Shown here: in pieces, positions 53,896-62,877 of the stretch
How positions within the stretch are numbered: position 1 is the stretch's first letter
How the letters are laid out: each line of letters begins with the position of its first letter
DNA from: Micromussa lordhowensis
Lineage: Eukaryota; Cnidaria; Anthozoa; Scleractinia; Lobophylliidae
Direction of reading: 5' to 3'
Length of the DNA stretch: 64,000 nt
Assembly (NCBI GenBank): GCA_964020085.1
Contig: OZ026601.1
Coordinates: forward strand, 8,673,835-8,737,834
Notes under the pieces: generated by a model
The model's input: only the letters and a program-made list of their open reading frames with translations
Told to the model about the DNA's origin: nothing
Databases searched by the model: none
Program-made: the position numbers and the translations under genes

Positions 53896-56307
53896 TATTA
53901 CAAGATAATTTGGTTTCATCAACTGGGTTGATAATGTGAATTGTCTACCGTAAAGAGATTCGGAAGCTGACGTTTCGAGCGTTAGCCCTTCGTCGGAGCG
54001 AATCGTTATCGAGCGTTAGCCCTTCGAGCGTTAGCCCTTCGATTCGAGCGTTAGCCCTTCGTCGGATTCGCTCCGACGAAGGGCTAACGCTCGAAACGTC
54101 AGCTTCCAAATCTCTTTACGGTGGACAATTCACATTATCAACCCAGTTGATAAAACCAAATTATCCTATGACCATGTGTAGATTCGCTCTGTTTCTAGTA
54201 TTATTTTTATGGATCTTAGAATGATAGAAAGATCAACTCGCCATAATGTTTTTTTTCCTTCCGCGCTCGACGTTTGTGATTTAGCCAAGTAAGTGGCACA
54301 AAAACCAGTCGATAGACCGGGAAGTAATCAGCAGCTGATTTCAACAAGATCACTACACGAAGTGTACTTAAGGCACCTGTCGACCGATGTCGACAATCGG
54401 TCAGCATATCGCCCGAGTAGCGGCCGATATATCGACCGATAGTGTCAGTCGACACTCAGCCGAAAGATGCTATATAAGTATCCAAGATCCGAGGAAAAGA
54501 GAACCTACTCACATCGAGAACGCTCACAGTTACTGAGCGGAGCGATGTGCTGGCCAGAAATATTATCACTTTTGCGGGCTAATTAAGCACATGCCAACCA
54601 GTTAGCAATCTGTTATCTCTGTGACTTGTTGCATAGCTATAGCCTACAGTTTTAACTGAAGCGGGATCCTTTGGGAGTCATTGTATATTGAAAGCTAATC
54701 ATCTTGCATTAATTAATGCACAGTCTGGTCAGCGCAACAGACGGAATCGATTTCCACTGAGGTTGATTGAGACCGCGAGTCTTCTCTTGTGATCCGTGGA
54801 CTTAATTGCTTTTTTTGCTAAACTGGTCCCGAGTGTCGGTATTTTGTGGGGGACAATCAAACAAACAAAATTTAACCAGCCAGCAAGTACTGACCATGGG
54901 AAATGACCAACTAGTTTCCGGCTTAGGTTTAGGTAGGTGACGGTGATTGGCTATGGGTTTCTTAGCCAGTAAGAAATCCGCTCAGGAACAGATATCTCAA
55001 GGAACAGACCCGTTGCTTTAACTCTGTCCAGTACTCTCTGTTTTACTTACAGATGGTTCAGTTTTGTCATCTTAGCAAACACTTTTTCAGGTAGAGATTT
55101 AATAGCGTTTGATGACAAATCTCTGTGAAAATTGACAACGCATCGTGTGAAATTGCAATAATTAACAACTTTTTGTTTTAAGTTCTCAGTCAACTAATGT
55201 CTTGCCATATCATAACGAGAGAACCAATGCAAACTCGACTTTGTAGTGAAGAGTGCTTCGAAGTAACTTACAGTATCCACATCTCTCTCTGCTCGGAAAA
55301 AACTCTCTCTGGTAGAAACGTAATAGCGTTTGAGAACAAGCGTCTATGATAATATACAATACAATAAGAATAAGTGTAATGCTTATATAACAACCTTAAA
55401 ATTTAATATTTAACTATAATACGTCTTGCTTTCTTGCATTAATACCTGGCTATTTTTGTTTTCTTTTCTCTTTTTACATCAACTTAACCCATTAAAAAGT
55501 GCCGTATGTTTAACCATTATTCCATGAGCACGTCTTGGATATGGATATCCCATATCGAACTAGAGCGAGTGGAATAATTCCTTTATTAAAAACGCCCCCA
55601 AATACAGAAAACTAAACTAAAATGAAAACGCCACAAAATTTACATGTACATTAAAAATATTTGTAGAGCATTGTATAGTGACCGTGACGATAGTTGCTCA
55701 TATTTCATAATGGATAAGCGCCAACATTTTCGTCAATTTAATCTAGCTTCAGTCCCCAAACCAAACCATTAAGTGTGGTGTGTATTTTAAAAGGTACTTT
55801 GTCATGTTTGGTTTTCATACAAAAAATAAACGATCTTCAAAATGCCTTTAAATTAACAGTCTCTCCTTTTTTCAGATGACACTAGAATTTTTTTACTCTC
55901 ATTCAGATCCTAACTATTAAGGATCCGTACTAAAAGACAAACTTTGCAATATCATAACCAATTGTAGCCCCGATGTTTCTCGACTTGTTTGTAATAAGTA
56001 TTATTAAAGACTGGGTCATTGTATAATGCAATTTAAAGAATTTGATTGGCTTAGTGGCCATGGTATATGAGCCATTATACCATGCCCTACAAATATGGTA
56101 AGTGTACACGTCAGCACAACAGCTGAAATTCTGAAACTTTTTGTCTGCGGACAAAAACAATGGCGGCCAAAGAAAATCGTTTCGAATTACTTGCATCATA
56201 CCTCCTTTGCCGGTCCAAGAGAGGATTTTGCGAACGTGGCAAGATTTTAGCGAAATTTGTGGTTGTTTTTAATAAAACAATTATTCCACTCGCACTATGA
56301 GATGATT

Positions 56308-56365
<58 letters not shown>

Positions 56366-59019
56366 GCTCGTGGAATAATTGGTAAGTATTCAATTATGCA
56401 CTGCAACAATTACCGTATTTCATTAAGTTATGGGGAAAAAATTCGGCGATACGGCAATAGTCACAGTGCAATTTCTAAGCTATGCAGCAGGCGGTTGGGG
56501 AGAATAAAACTTTCCCCTTGGCATTATCCTCAAACGGAGGGAGAGATTTGATGACCTTCTATTGACAGTACCGTTTCTTTGGCACTTGGCATATTCTCTA
56601 GGCCGCTGCAATCGACAACATCAAATTATTTATGTGGTTTGTTGACTTATATGCAATATCGGTAATTTATAAAGTAAGAATAGTCAAGAATACATACATG
56701 GCACGAGAACATCTAGTAGTTATCGATCGGATAACAGCCGCATAAATCGTTAGCAATTTACGATACCAAGAGAAAATGAAGGGACAGAGAGGGAAGCTCA
56801 GGGCATTGGCTGGGATATGTCATGTCTACGAAAGTTATTTTTAACCCAGCGGAAGTCTGTTTTTTCTGGCGGAAGTCTTTTTTCCGAGACATCTGCATGT
56901 AGTCTTGCCTCGCTCTCAGGTTGTTAGTGACACTTCGTCCGCCATTACATGAAATCTTTGCTTTTCTTTCAAACATCAGACCGAGGTTGGCCAGCATGCG
57001 GACGTCTGGGAAGACAGACTTCCGCTAGAACAAAGACTTCCGCTCGTCTAAAAATAACTTTCGTGGACATGACATATCCCAGGGGCTGTACCCCATTTTC
57101 TCTTGACGATACTCTTTCAAGGTCCTAAAATTAGGAATTCTCTGCCAGCATCTATCACTGGATCAAGAAGCTTCTCCAGCAAGTTTATGAAAAAGGTGCT
57201 TAAATTTTTTAGTGAAATCATGCTGTGTTTGTCATGCCGAGCCAACAATTGAAAGCGAAAAATTTAAACTATACTAACAATTGAGGTGGACTCCGCTATG
57301 CGCCTGGTGGTGTTTTGGAGGTCTCCTCGCCCTGTCTAAACTTTTGTACCCTCATATTTCTTTTCTTATTGTGGAAATTAATAGATAAGTAAGTGATGAA
57401 CACGATAAACAAGCAATGTGATAAGACCAACTTTGTTAGTTGCAAACTAAGAACTTGATCGCGATTTTGATATGCTATCAGGGAGAGTACCGAAACGGTA
57501 AGATAAGGGTATTAGTAAATCATTGTGATCATTGTGTGCACAAAAATAAAGTGCACTGACAGAAGTGATAATAGCTAACATATTTTTAAATGTTTACATA
57601 TGTTATGATTACGAAAGACATGCAAGGGTTTAAGGACAGTGAGCTACGTTTTACTCATATTGCTTGCAGATATTTCAGAGCGGCAAACACTGTCGCAGGT
57701 AGAGATGTAATAGCGTTCAAAGACAAATTTCTGTTAAAATGTATAATGCAATGCGCGAAAAGATAATTATTGAGGGTTTTTTACATTGAACTTATTTACA
57801 AATCGTTCCGTAATCGATCCTTGTAACGTTTCCAGCCATTCAGAGGCAGCGGAATTATTCTTGGAATATCTACAAGCCTCGTCACATTTAGTTGAAACAC
57901 ATGCAAATGTTTCGAATTTCGATCATAGCAGCTAGTAAAAACCTGTCAAAGCTCCCTTGCCCCCTTTCAATGTTGGAAAATGGCAAAATGCATTCATATG
58001 TTTTGTCAACATTGCTCTGGGTTGGGGACTGGGGTAAAATGCGTGAAAACTGACGTGTGTCAACAATCATGACGAGGCTTGTACGGGAGAATAATAAATA
58101 CCCATTTTTAAGACATTTTTTTTTTTAGTTTGTGACAAATGTAAATAGATTCCTTTTCCCAGCCGAAGCGTCTTACTGCGCTTTTCAATAACATGCGGAC
58201 TGTAAAATTCAAAGCTCAACTGACAAATGCGTTTTTCGCTAACGTCAATCAAATGTTCGGCGGCTCCTCCCAGCTTCCGACTACTGCCGAGCGCGCGGTA
58301 ATCAAATCAAATCGTTGAGCACAGTTGAGGCAACATACTCGGAAGCTAGCGAAAAACGCATTTGTCCGTTGAGCTTTGAATTTTAGATTCCGCATGTTAT
58401 TGAAAGGCGCAGTAATTTAACTGTTACTTCCAACAAATTTTCCTGTAAAATTTGGTCAGTAGGCAGCCACGTGACCTAAATTTACACACCTTAAACAGAA
58501 CTGGGAGTCTCAGGATTGTGTCAGTGGGAGAACATAAAACAAACAAAATTTAACCAGCCAGCAAGCACAGACCACGGCAAATGACAAGCTTTCGGCTTAG
58601 GTTAAGGTTGCTGACAGTGACGTCTGGCTAAGGGTTTCTCAACCAGCAAGAAATTCGCCCAGGAGCAGATATTTCAAGGAAGAGATCTATTGCCTAGCCC
58701 CCTCAATTACTGTGTGTTTCACTTACAGATTGTCTAATTTGCCAGCTTAGCAAAAACTCTTGCAGGTAGAGATTTAATATCGTTTGACGACAAGTCTCTG
58801 TAAATATCGACAACGTATTATGTGAAATTACAACAATTGACAACGTTTTTAATTGAGTTCTCACAAAATAATTTGATTTTGTGTCATCATAACGAGAGAA
58901 CCAATGCAAGCTCAACTTTGCAGTGTCGAGTGTTTCGACTAACTTACAGTATTGACAACTTGCTCTGGTTGGCAAACATTCTGTCTGGTAGATACCTAAT
59001 AGCATTTGAAGACAAGTAT
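38466..59019 (-). CDS. Receptor B: paralog of receptor A, 5' part off window
   Basis: Same architecture and exon order as A. Exons in window: 59019-58948, (58797-58727), 57730-57668, 55343-55272, 55122-55051, 53014-52943, 52735-52664, 52374-52303, 51019-50948, 46834-46742, 45694-45617, 44593-44519, 43799-43591, 42142-42017, 40872-39313, 38869-38466. The C-terminal eight exons are open and phase-consistent, so B rather than A is the likely functional copy. No signal peptide or LRR cap occurs before the window end; they must lie beyond the BEL element that starts at 59070 in the next intron. Inferred role as for A: membrane receptor with LRR ectodomain. Confidence 0.8.
39313..40872 (-). CDS. 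Receptor B: Cys-rich and multipass membrane exon
   Basis: Exactly 1560 nt like A's exon 14, open throughout. The same segments are seen: RACKCLEGFYRTHMFGICHK, GPLCQVCSSGYYKQLQKC, WYWELVETSRKVILTSG. Many identical stretches, with long runs of identity around 39480-39600 and 19440-19560 on the DNA level, hinting at recent conversion between copies. Confidence 0.9.
40990..42016 (-). other. Receptor B intron, no second gene seen
   Basis: Contains 41053-41280 open on minus without recognisable content. No LINE here, unlike the A intron. Confidence 0.5.
42017..42142 (-). CDS. Receptor B: GCC2/GCC3 repeat exon
   Basis: 126 nt, open. GGFYSDDVGYVGESCKKCPN, GSFVQFDKTPGTSKQDC, KSFPEG. One Cys conserved in A (CKSCPEG) is Phe here, a likely lost disulfide. 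Donor GTAACA. Confidence 0.85.
42247..42271. repeat. Short perfect hairpin
   Basis: CATTTGACAG, a 5-nt loop, CTGTCAAATG. Confidence 0.8.
43109..43169. repeat. Inverted repeat, part of a MITE
   Basis: ATTTCTATGAGGCGATAGTT is mirrored by AACTATCACCTCATAGAAAT around a TTCGGCCTTCGGCC centre. A similar arm recurs at about 43440-43470. Confidence 0.75.
43591..43799 (-). CDS. Receptor B: LRR-to-Cys-rich junction exon
   Basis: 209 nt, open. NPVNSQTEAIRIPYPFSDDG, YLNFALLASGFTIID, LLPCPVGTFSNTLTRGTEG, CTKCPAG. Same phases as A. Confidence 0.85.
44134..44249. mobile_element. Palindromic MITE
   Basis: GGTCAAGATGGCTGGATATT / inverse, with GTGTTTATGGACC mirrored at the centre. About 116 bp; related to 6328-6400. 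Confidence 0.75.
44519..44593 (-). CDS. Receptor B: linker exon
   Basis: 75 nt, phase 2-2: YLLRTKLKILSLDSFLGYGV then QDSQ. Confidence 0.75.
45617..45694 (-). CDS. Receptor B: LRR exon
   Basis: 78 nt: MFSDNPLRTIEPKAFRWVII then EAGMQ; donor GTAAGT. Confidence 0.8.
46465..46689. mobile_element. TIR MITE with internal perfect palindrome
   Basis: ACCCCATTCACACCAAC and inverse GTTGGTGTGAATGGGGT at the ends, flanked by TAAG. A 49-bp perfect palindrome at about 46605-46653 (AAGTTTTGGGGTGTGTATTC...). Confidence 0.85.
46742..46834 (-). CDS. Receptor B: LRR/C-flank exon
   Basis: 93 nt: FLGANRLVKIPHGAFYNNNP then SGSWDGVPHV. Has 15 nt more than the A counterpart; donor GTGAGT in both. Confidence 0.8.
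47405..48639 (-). mobile_element. DNA transposon with TTGATA duplication
   Basis: Ends GAGGGTCCTGAAGGGG and its inverse CCCCTTCAGGACCCTC, flanked by TTGATA at 47399-47404 and 48640-48645. Subterminal CCCATTCCCA / CAAATCCCAG motifs occur on both sides. The matching A intron (about 25850-25930) has no insert. 1235 bp, one minus-strand gene of unknown family. A 6-bp duplication fits few superfamilies (for example Dada), but I cannot assign it. Confidence 0.85.
47827..48270 (-). CDS. Unrecognised 147-residue protein of the TTGATA element
   Basis: MAEMAEETAGELPCKTRTVV, KYFSTQNVVIHTENCKLDLP, IRRMCGIEESSRRRGFADFA, then SFVLRTKDQLEMLKPVN and an acidic, Ser/Pro-rich tail. No known fold recognised. 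Just after it an overlapping frame (47697-47870) reads SDSEEEVDTALETTLGMIRP and looks protein-like, so an intron or frameshift near 47840 may join the two. Within a TIR element, so probably an accessory or degenerate transposon protein. Confidence 0.5.
   Translation of the reverse strand: MAEMAEETAGELPCKTRTVVVEVKYFSTQNVVIHTENCKLDLPLDCSTTQMEKNIRRMCGIEESSRRRGFADFAIEVFYIDFIEAGSSRKASFVLRTKDQLEMLKPVNLNSLKGEERVPSESDESPNSNEGVSLPPKSPNNEQVDSQ
48762..48928. mobile_element. Palindromic MITE
   Basis: AATAGCCCTTTTCACGGTTA mirrored at the right end, GAGGCAATTTCGGG mirrored at the centre. Absent in A. Confidence 0.85.
49695..49830. mobile_element. Small inverted-repeat element
   Basis: TATGCCAAACACTGGAGACA and CGATGAAACACTG with inverses at the other end. 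Confidence 0.6.
50948..51019 (-). CDS. Receptor B: LRR exon with a GC donor
   Basis: 72 nt: DFSYNKLQYLSKCLFCGTPK then LRYL. Donor CT|GCAAGT as in A exon 8. Confidence 0.8.
51099..51673 (+). mobile_element. Penelope-like element, deleted, with GIY-YIG remnant
   Basis: Flanked by CAATATA at 51092-51098 and 51674-51680. Inside, HCITCNLCKKVYIGDD, then in other frames EHLRDEEKD, KPVARHFNLPNHSKQHMAV and SRKTLEQKFIFQIGTLNPHG: the GIY-YIG endonuclease end of Penelope-like polyproteins, broken by a stop and a frameshift. The 3' end CTCCGACGAAGGGCTAACTC TCGAAACGTCAGC is shared with 53848-54166. The reverse transcriptase is missing. Confidence 0.8.
51830..51890. repeat. Hairpin
   Basis: CTCGGGAGAGAG and CTCTCTCCCGAG around an 11-nt loop, within GTTACGC...GCGTAAC. 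Confidence 0.8.
52303..52374 (-). CDS. Receptor B: LRR exon
   Basis: 72 nt, phase 2-2, donor GTAAGT: DLSSNAITSLPEDVFANQGE then LYSL. Confidence 0.8.
52480..52535 (-). pseudogene. Truncated LRR exon relic in receptor B
   Basis: DLSLNAIKSLHVCQI with a good acceptor but no second half and no donor. Confidence 0.65.
52664..52735 (-). CDS. Receptor B: LRR exon
   Basis: 72 nt, phase 2-2: YFSSNAIGSLPDRMFANQSK then LSIL. Nearly identical to the exon at 58948, including intron flanks. Confidence 0.8.
52943..53014 (-). CDS. Receptor B: LRR exon
   Basis: 72 nt, phase 2-2: DLSSNAIASLPQNVFAKLGQ then LYSL. Confidence 0.8.
53060..53830. other. Receptor B intron, only an LRR relic
   Basis: Apart from a weak LRR relic at about 53255-53310, nothing is seen. 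Confidence 0.5.
53848..54166. mobile_element. Inverted pair of Penelope-like termini
   Basis: Flanked by 14-bp direct repeats TATGACCATGTGTA (53834-53847, 54167-54180). The left part matches the start of 51099-51673; then GATAATGTGAATTGTCTACC to GCTGACGTTTCGAGC is mirrored by GCTCGAAACGTCAGC to the other end. GCGTTAGCCCTTCG occurs four times at the centre. No coding. Confidence 0.85.
54370..54480. promoter_or_regulatory. GACCGAT motif cluster followed by a TATA box
   Basis: GTCGACCGATGTCGACAATC, GGCCGATATATCGACCGAT and GTCAGTCGACACT crowd about 70 bp before GCTATATAAGTATCC. Looks like a promoter, but no gene starts after it that I can recognise; perhaps from a lost transposon. Confidence 0.3.
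55051..55122 (-). CDS. Receptor B: LRR exon
   Basis: 72 nt, phase 2-2: DLSSNAIKSLPEKVFAKMTK then LNHL. Confidence 0.8.
55272..55343 (-). CDS. Receptor B: LRR exon
   Basis: 72 nt, phase 2-2: RLFSNAITFLPERVFSEQRE then MWIL; the first consensus Asp is Arg. Confidence 0.75.
55400..56277. other. Receptor B intron, no gene
   Basis: AT-rich; no recognisable coding or RNA. It may belong to the same repeat as the inverted repeat at 56278-56381. Confidence 0.5.
56278..56381. repeat. Inverted repeat element
   Basis: AATTATTCCACTCGC and its inverse GCTCGTGGAATAATT enclose ATGAGATGAT..ATCATCTCAT and GCCAAC..GTTGGC. A single arm-like GAGCGAGTGGAATAATT is also at about 55563. Confidence 0.75.
56758..57113. 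mobile_element. TIR MITE
   Basis: TTACGATACCAAGAGAAAAT and inverse ATTTTCTCTTGACGATAC; then GGGATATGTCATGTCTACGA mirrored and GCGGAAGTCT pairs. About 355 bp. Confidence 0.85.
57668..57730 (-). CDS. Receptor B: short LRR exon with a GC donor
   Basis: 63 nt, three codons short, still phase 2-2: NLSLNAITSLPATVFAALKY then L. Donor CT|GCAAGC. May be weakly spliced. Confidence 0.6.
58173..58415. mobile_element. Palindromic MITE
   Basis: TTACTGCGCTTTTCAATAAC and the inverse of GTTATTGAAAGGCGCAGTAA; inward AAAGCTCAACTGACAAATGC mirrored. Lies between receptor B exons. Confidence 0.85.
58727..58797 (-). pseudogene. Frameshifted LRR exon in receptor B
   Basis: 71 nt instead of 72: DLSSNDIKSLPARVFAKLAN then TAG. 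One base is missing near the 3' end; acceptor and donor (GTAAGT) are intact. If included it truncates B; if skipped the frame is kept. Confidence 0.75.
58948..59019 (-). CDS. Receptor B: most upstream LRR exon in window
   Basis: 72 nt, phase 2-2: YLSSNAIRYLPDRMFANQSK then LSIL. The intron to its right is interrupted by the BEL element. Confidence 0.8.
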
Positions 59020-59649
59020 CTATGGAAATACATAATACAGTAAGAATAAGTGTAATGATAATATCTAACTGTAAGCTTGAGTTTGCTTAAGTCGCGTACA
59101 GCGGTTTCACGTACTAGTTTAGTGCCCAGGCCGGCGCATTAAAAAAAAGGCAACACGTGTAGTGAAATGGCCGCCATGTTTAGGGGGCGACCTTGTTCAG
59201 TGCGAAGTTTTTCTCAGCGTGTTCGAAGTTTTACAGGTCAAAGCGTGTTTCGTAAGTACCATTCTGCCGGTCGATACTAGTGTTTTGTGGCAAGTATAGT
59301 TCAGCCTCTATTACTCCGTATTTCTTTTAGGAACCGTGCGATCTCTGTGCAATTCAGTACCGTGCAATCGTCGTGCAGTAGTGTGTTTTGCGACTTGGAG
59401 TTCATCGGGCAAATTGTGTGCCCTCGTGCAGTGACCTCAGGATAGTGTGATTAAAGTTAGGAGTCTGGCACGCGTTTGGAACCGTAATTTGTGTTCCTGA
59501 TTCCGTGACTGGTTTCGTGTGTGGCTAAATTTCACCTGTGGCCGTTTTGATGTGCTCAGAGTGTTTTTGCGGCTACATTAGTTCGAAACACGCTCGAGAA
59601 ACAACTTCAAGCTTTGTGCTATTGTGTGGCTGGTGTCGATACTGGTAAG

Positions 59650-60738
59650 GATTCACTTGGCGGAGCATTGAACCCGGATATTTACGTTCCGCTGGACGGA
59701 AACCTCTCTCGTTCGAGAAAAGTGAATGTGACTCTTCACGAAGAAGCCGTTCGGGCGGAAAGAATTCTACAGCTTAAGAAAACGAGAAGTGGGTTCAAAT
59801 CAGCGCTTACCAAGAAGCGAAACGAGCTCTCCGACCTATTGCACAGGGAGAAGAATGTTGATGCTGTTAAGATGAAGATTATGGAATTAGATCAAGCATT
59901 TGTTAATTTCAAAGGAGCTCATGATGTTTACACAAAGAGCCTCGTGGAGGAAAACAGTATCATGGAGTCACGTGAGTACTTTGAAAGTGAACATTGTGCA
60001 ATTAAAGAGTTAAAGGAAAGAGCTGGGTCTAGGATCTCAGAACTTCTATTTACACTTACGCCACCAGCTCAAATAGATATTTTGCCCGAAGATTCAGTCA
60101 GTCAGATAGGCTCAGGTATCAGATCTAGAGCAAGTAGTGTGAGATCAAAGTCTTCAAGAAGTAGCAGTTCAACTAGCTCGACCCGTCTGAAGTATGTCGA
60201 AGACGCTGCAAAGCGAAAGGCCCTAGAGGCAAAGTTGAAAGTATTTGAGGAACAACAGGCATTAGCAGAGAAGAAGATTCAGTTGCAACAGCAGGAAGAG
60301 CTGCTAAGAATTAAGTCTGACCTAGCCCAAACTGCAGCCAGAGAACAGGTGTATGCTGAAGCAGACGACCTTGAGCAGAGAAGTGAGGTTGAAGTGAAAC
60401 CTGAAGGAACCTTACTACAAGTAAAGGAACCTTTGCAGAAAAAGAAGAAACCGGTTGTTAAAACGTGTGACCCTCTGGCACCTGAGTGGTCTAAACCCCT
60501 CCTTGTTAATGCAGCAAACTCGAATGTTGAGACAATTCAAAAGGTGATTGAGTTTCAAGAAAGGCAGGCAAGATGTATGGAAGGCCTGGTCACTCAGCAA
60601 CACCAAAGTGCATTATCTTTAACCCTACCAAAGCAAGAGGTACCAATTTTCAGTGGGGACCCGATCCAGTACTGCGGTTTTGGAAAAGCCTTTGAGTGCC
60701 TTATTGAATCCAAAACCAGTAGTAATAGTGAAAGATAG
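59650..60738 (+). pseudogene. BEL gag region, first part
   Basis: Reads KVNVTLHEEAVRAERILQLK, a serine-rich SSRSSSSTSS stretch, a long Lys/Glu/Gln coiled coil, then LTLPKQEVPIFSGDPIQY, the start of the DUF1759 domain of BEL/Pao gag. Frame breaks at about 60735 (SNSER then stop) and resumes one frame over. No ATG start is certain. Confidence 0.8.
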
Positions 60739-61751
60739 TGTATTATCTTGTACAGTACACCAGAGGAGAGGTGCAGGAGCTAATGTGTAGCTATTTGGCC
60801 ATGGACCCTGACGGGGGCTATTCCGAAGCTCGTAAGATATTGAAGAAGAGATATGGAGAAAGCTACAGGATCGCCACAGCCTATGTAGACAGAGTGACGA
60901 AGGGCCCAGCACTTAGGGCCGAAGACAGCAAAGGTTTACAGAAACTTTCAACCCTGCTTACAAGTTGTAAGAACACTTTGAAGAGTATTGGCTATGGTAG
61001 TAAGATCGAAAATCCAGACAGCCTTAGAAGTGTTGTTGAAAGATTGCCATTTGACTTAAGAAAGAGATGGCGCTCGACTGCCGATAGGATAACTGAAAAT
61101 GACAATAGAGAAATCAAGTTCGACGACATTGTTGCGTTTGTTGAGAAGGAAGCTCGTATCTCTTCGCATCCTGTGTTTGGAGACATCCTAAGGTCCAAAG
61201 ATCAAGAGAAGGAAAGGAAAGGGGCCCTCAACCTAAAGTACAAAAACAACAACTTTGCCACCAGAGTGGGAGATGATAACCAAGCTAAAGGCAATGGCAA
61301 TTCTAGAAATCTCACACCCAGGATCTCTAGTGCTTCAAACAAACATTGTCTCATGTGTAAGCAAGTTCACAAGCTTGAGGATTGTCCGGAATTTAAGCGC
61401 AAATATAATGATGACCGTGTTCAGTTTGCATGGAGCAATTACCTCTGTTATAACTGTCTGACCCCTGATCATCGTGTGCGTGATTGCAAAAAGAGGAACA
61501 CTTGTAAAGACTGTGGGAGAAAGCACTCATCATTATTGCATCCCCCACCTCCAGTCAGAGTGAACGAAACCCAAAGCCAGTCTGCAGTCAGTGAAGATCG
61601 TAGTAGTCTCCCTGTACTGGGGCAACAGGGTGTGGTCACACCAGTTAGTAATGCGTTTGTCGGATTCGCTGGATCTACGAATTCAGTTGTTGGTTTCCCA
61701 ATCATACCTATCAAGGTGAAAGCCAGAGGACATCCAGGTTACGTAGAATAG
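60738..61751 (+). pseudogene. BEL gag second part, zinc knuckles
   Basis: Continues DUF1759 (RGEVQELMCSYLAMDPDGGY, ARKILKKRYGESYRIA, LDLRKRWRS-like PFDLRKRWRST), then cysteine knuckles HCLMCKQVHKLEDCPEF and CYNCLTPDHRVRDC plus CKDCGRKHSSLLH. Ends VKARGHPGYVE then TAG, just where the protease should start. Confidence 0.85.
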
Positions 61752-61755
61752 CAGG

Positions 61756-61995
61756 TTGGAGCGCCGTGTTGTGAGTCTTGAAGCCTGTGACCTTGAGGAA
61801 AATGCCTTTGTTGACTTGCCTACAGTCTTCTCCACCCTTATCCTGCCAGTTTCACCAGACGATATTCCAAGGCAGGAGGACATTCTGAGATGGCCTCATC
61901 TTCACGGAATCTGTTTACCCCAAGTGGGCGCTAAAGTTGGCTTGCTAATTGGAAACGACAATGCAAGAGTCCTTGAACCAATTGAAATCAGATAA
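61756..61995 (+). pseudogene. BEL protease region lacking its active site
   Basis: VVSLEACDLEENAFVDLP, RWPHLHGICLPQVGA and KVGLLIGNDNARVLEP are the second half of the BEL aspartic protease (DUF1758-like). The first half with the D(S/T)G active site is missing between GYVE (61748) and this block, an internal deletion. Confidence 0.7.
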
Positions 61996-62188
61996 AGCCA
62001 GGGTGAAGGACCCTATGCAGTTCGGACTGTGTTCGGGTGGACAGTAAATCAGTGGTCCTCTAGGCCGCGAGAGCAACGGAGCAAGCCATACTGCGAACTT
62101 AATCAGAGGAGACATTCAATTAGAGAAACAGTTCAAAAAGTTCTGCGAACTAGAATTCAGTGACTCTATTGTTGATGCCACAGCTCAG

Positions 62189-62877
62189 ATGTCCAGAGAA
62201 GATCTCAAAGCCGTTGAGATAATGGAGCGGACAACTGTATTGAATGAAGACCATTACCGAATTGAGCTGCCATGGAAATCACAGCAACCCTCATTGCCTA
62301 ATAACAGAGCTCTTGCAGAGCACAGGTTAAAGCTACTTCGGAAGAGATTTTGCAGAGATCCAGACCTGTTTGGAAAGTATTCAAGCGTTATCGATGATCA
62401 CCTCCTCCAGGTTATTGTGAAAAGGTTCCAGATAGCTCACTAAGTCGTGCTGATGGTATGGTCTGGTATTTGCCACATCATCCCGTGCTCCACCCCGACA
62501 AACCCGGCAAGACCAGAGTTGTCTTCGACTGTGCTGCCAAATATGCAAATACATCACTGAATGACCTCCTGTTGCAGGAACCAGACTTCAATAACTCCCT
62601 AGTTGGTGTGCTACTTAGGTTTAGGCAAGAACGTATAGCCTTAATGTCAGACGTCGAGTCCATGTTCCACCAGGTCCAAGTTTCCCCAGATCTCTGTGAT
62701 TCATTGCGCTTTTTGTGGTGGCCCGAGAACAACATGAATAAGGAGCCTCAAGATTTCCGAATGAAAGTTCACCTGTTCGGGGCGGTATCATCGACAAATT
62801 GTGCTGGTTTCGCCTTGGCAAGACAGCCAAGGATAATAGCGCTACCTTCCCCCCCCCCCCCCCCCCGATGTTGTTGA
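62189..62877 (+). pseudogene. BEL reverse transcriptase, N-terminal part
   Basis: MSREDLKAVEIMERTT, AEHRLKLLRKRF (62189-62443), frame change, then KTRVVFDCAAKYANTSLNDL, NSLVGVLLRFRQERIALMSD, VESMFHQVQVSPD (motif A Asp) and RFLWWPENN to about 62810. Frame changes again before an 18-C run. Confidence 0.85.
62849..62866 (+). repeat. C homopolymer inside the BEL polymerase
   Basis: 18 C between SATF and DVVETVNK codons; its length sets the frame. Expansion by slippage, or an assembly error. Confidence 0.9.
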
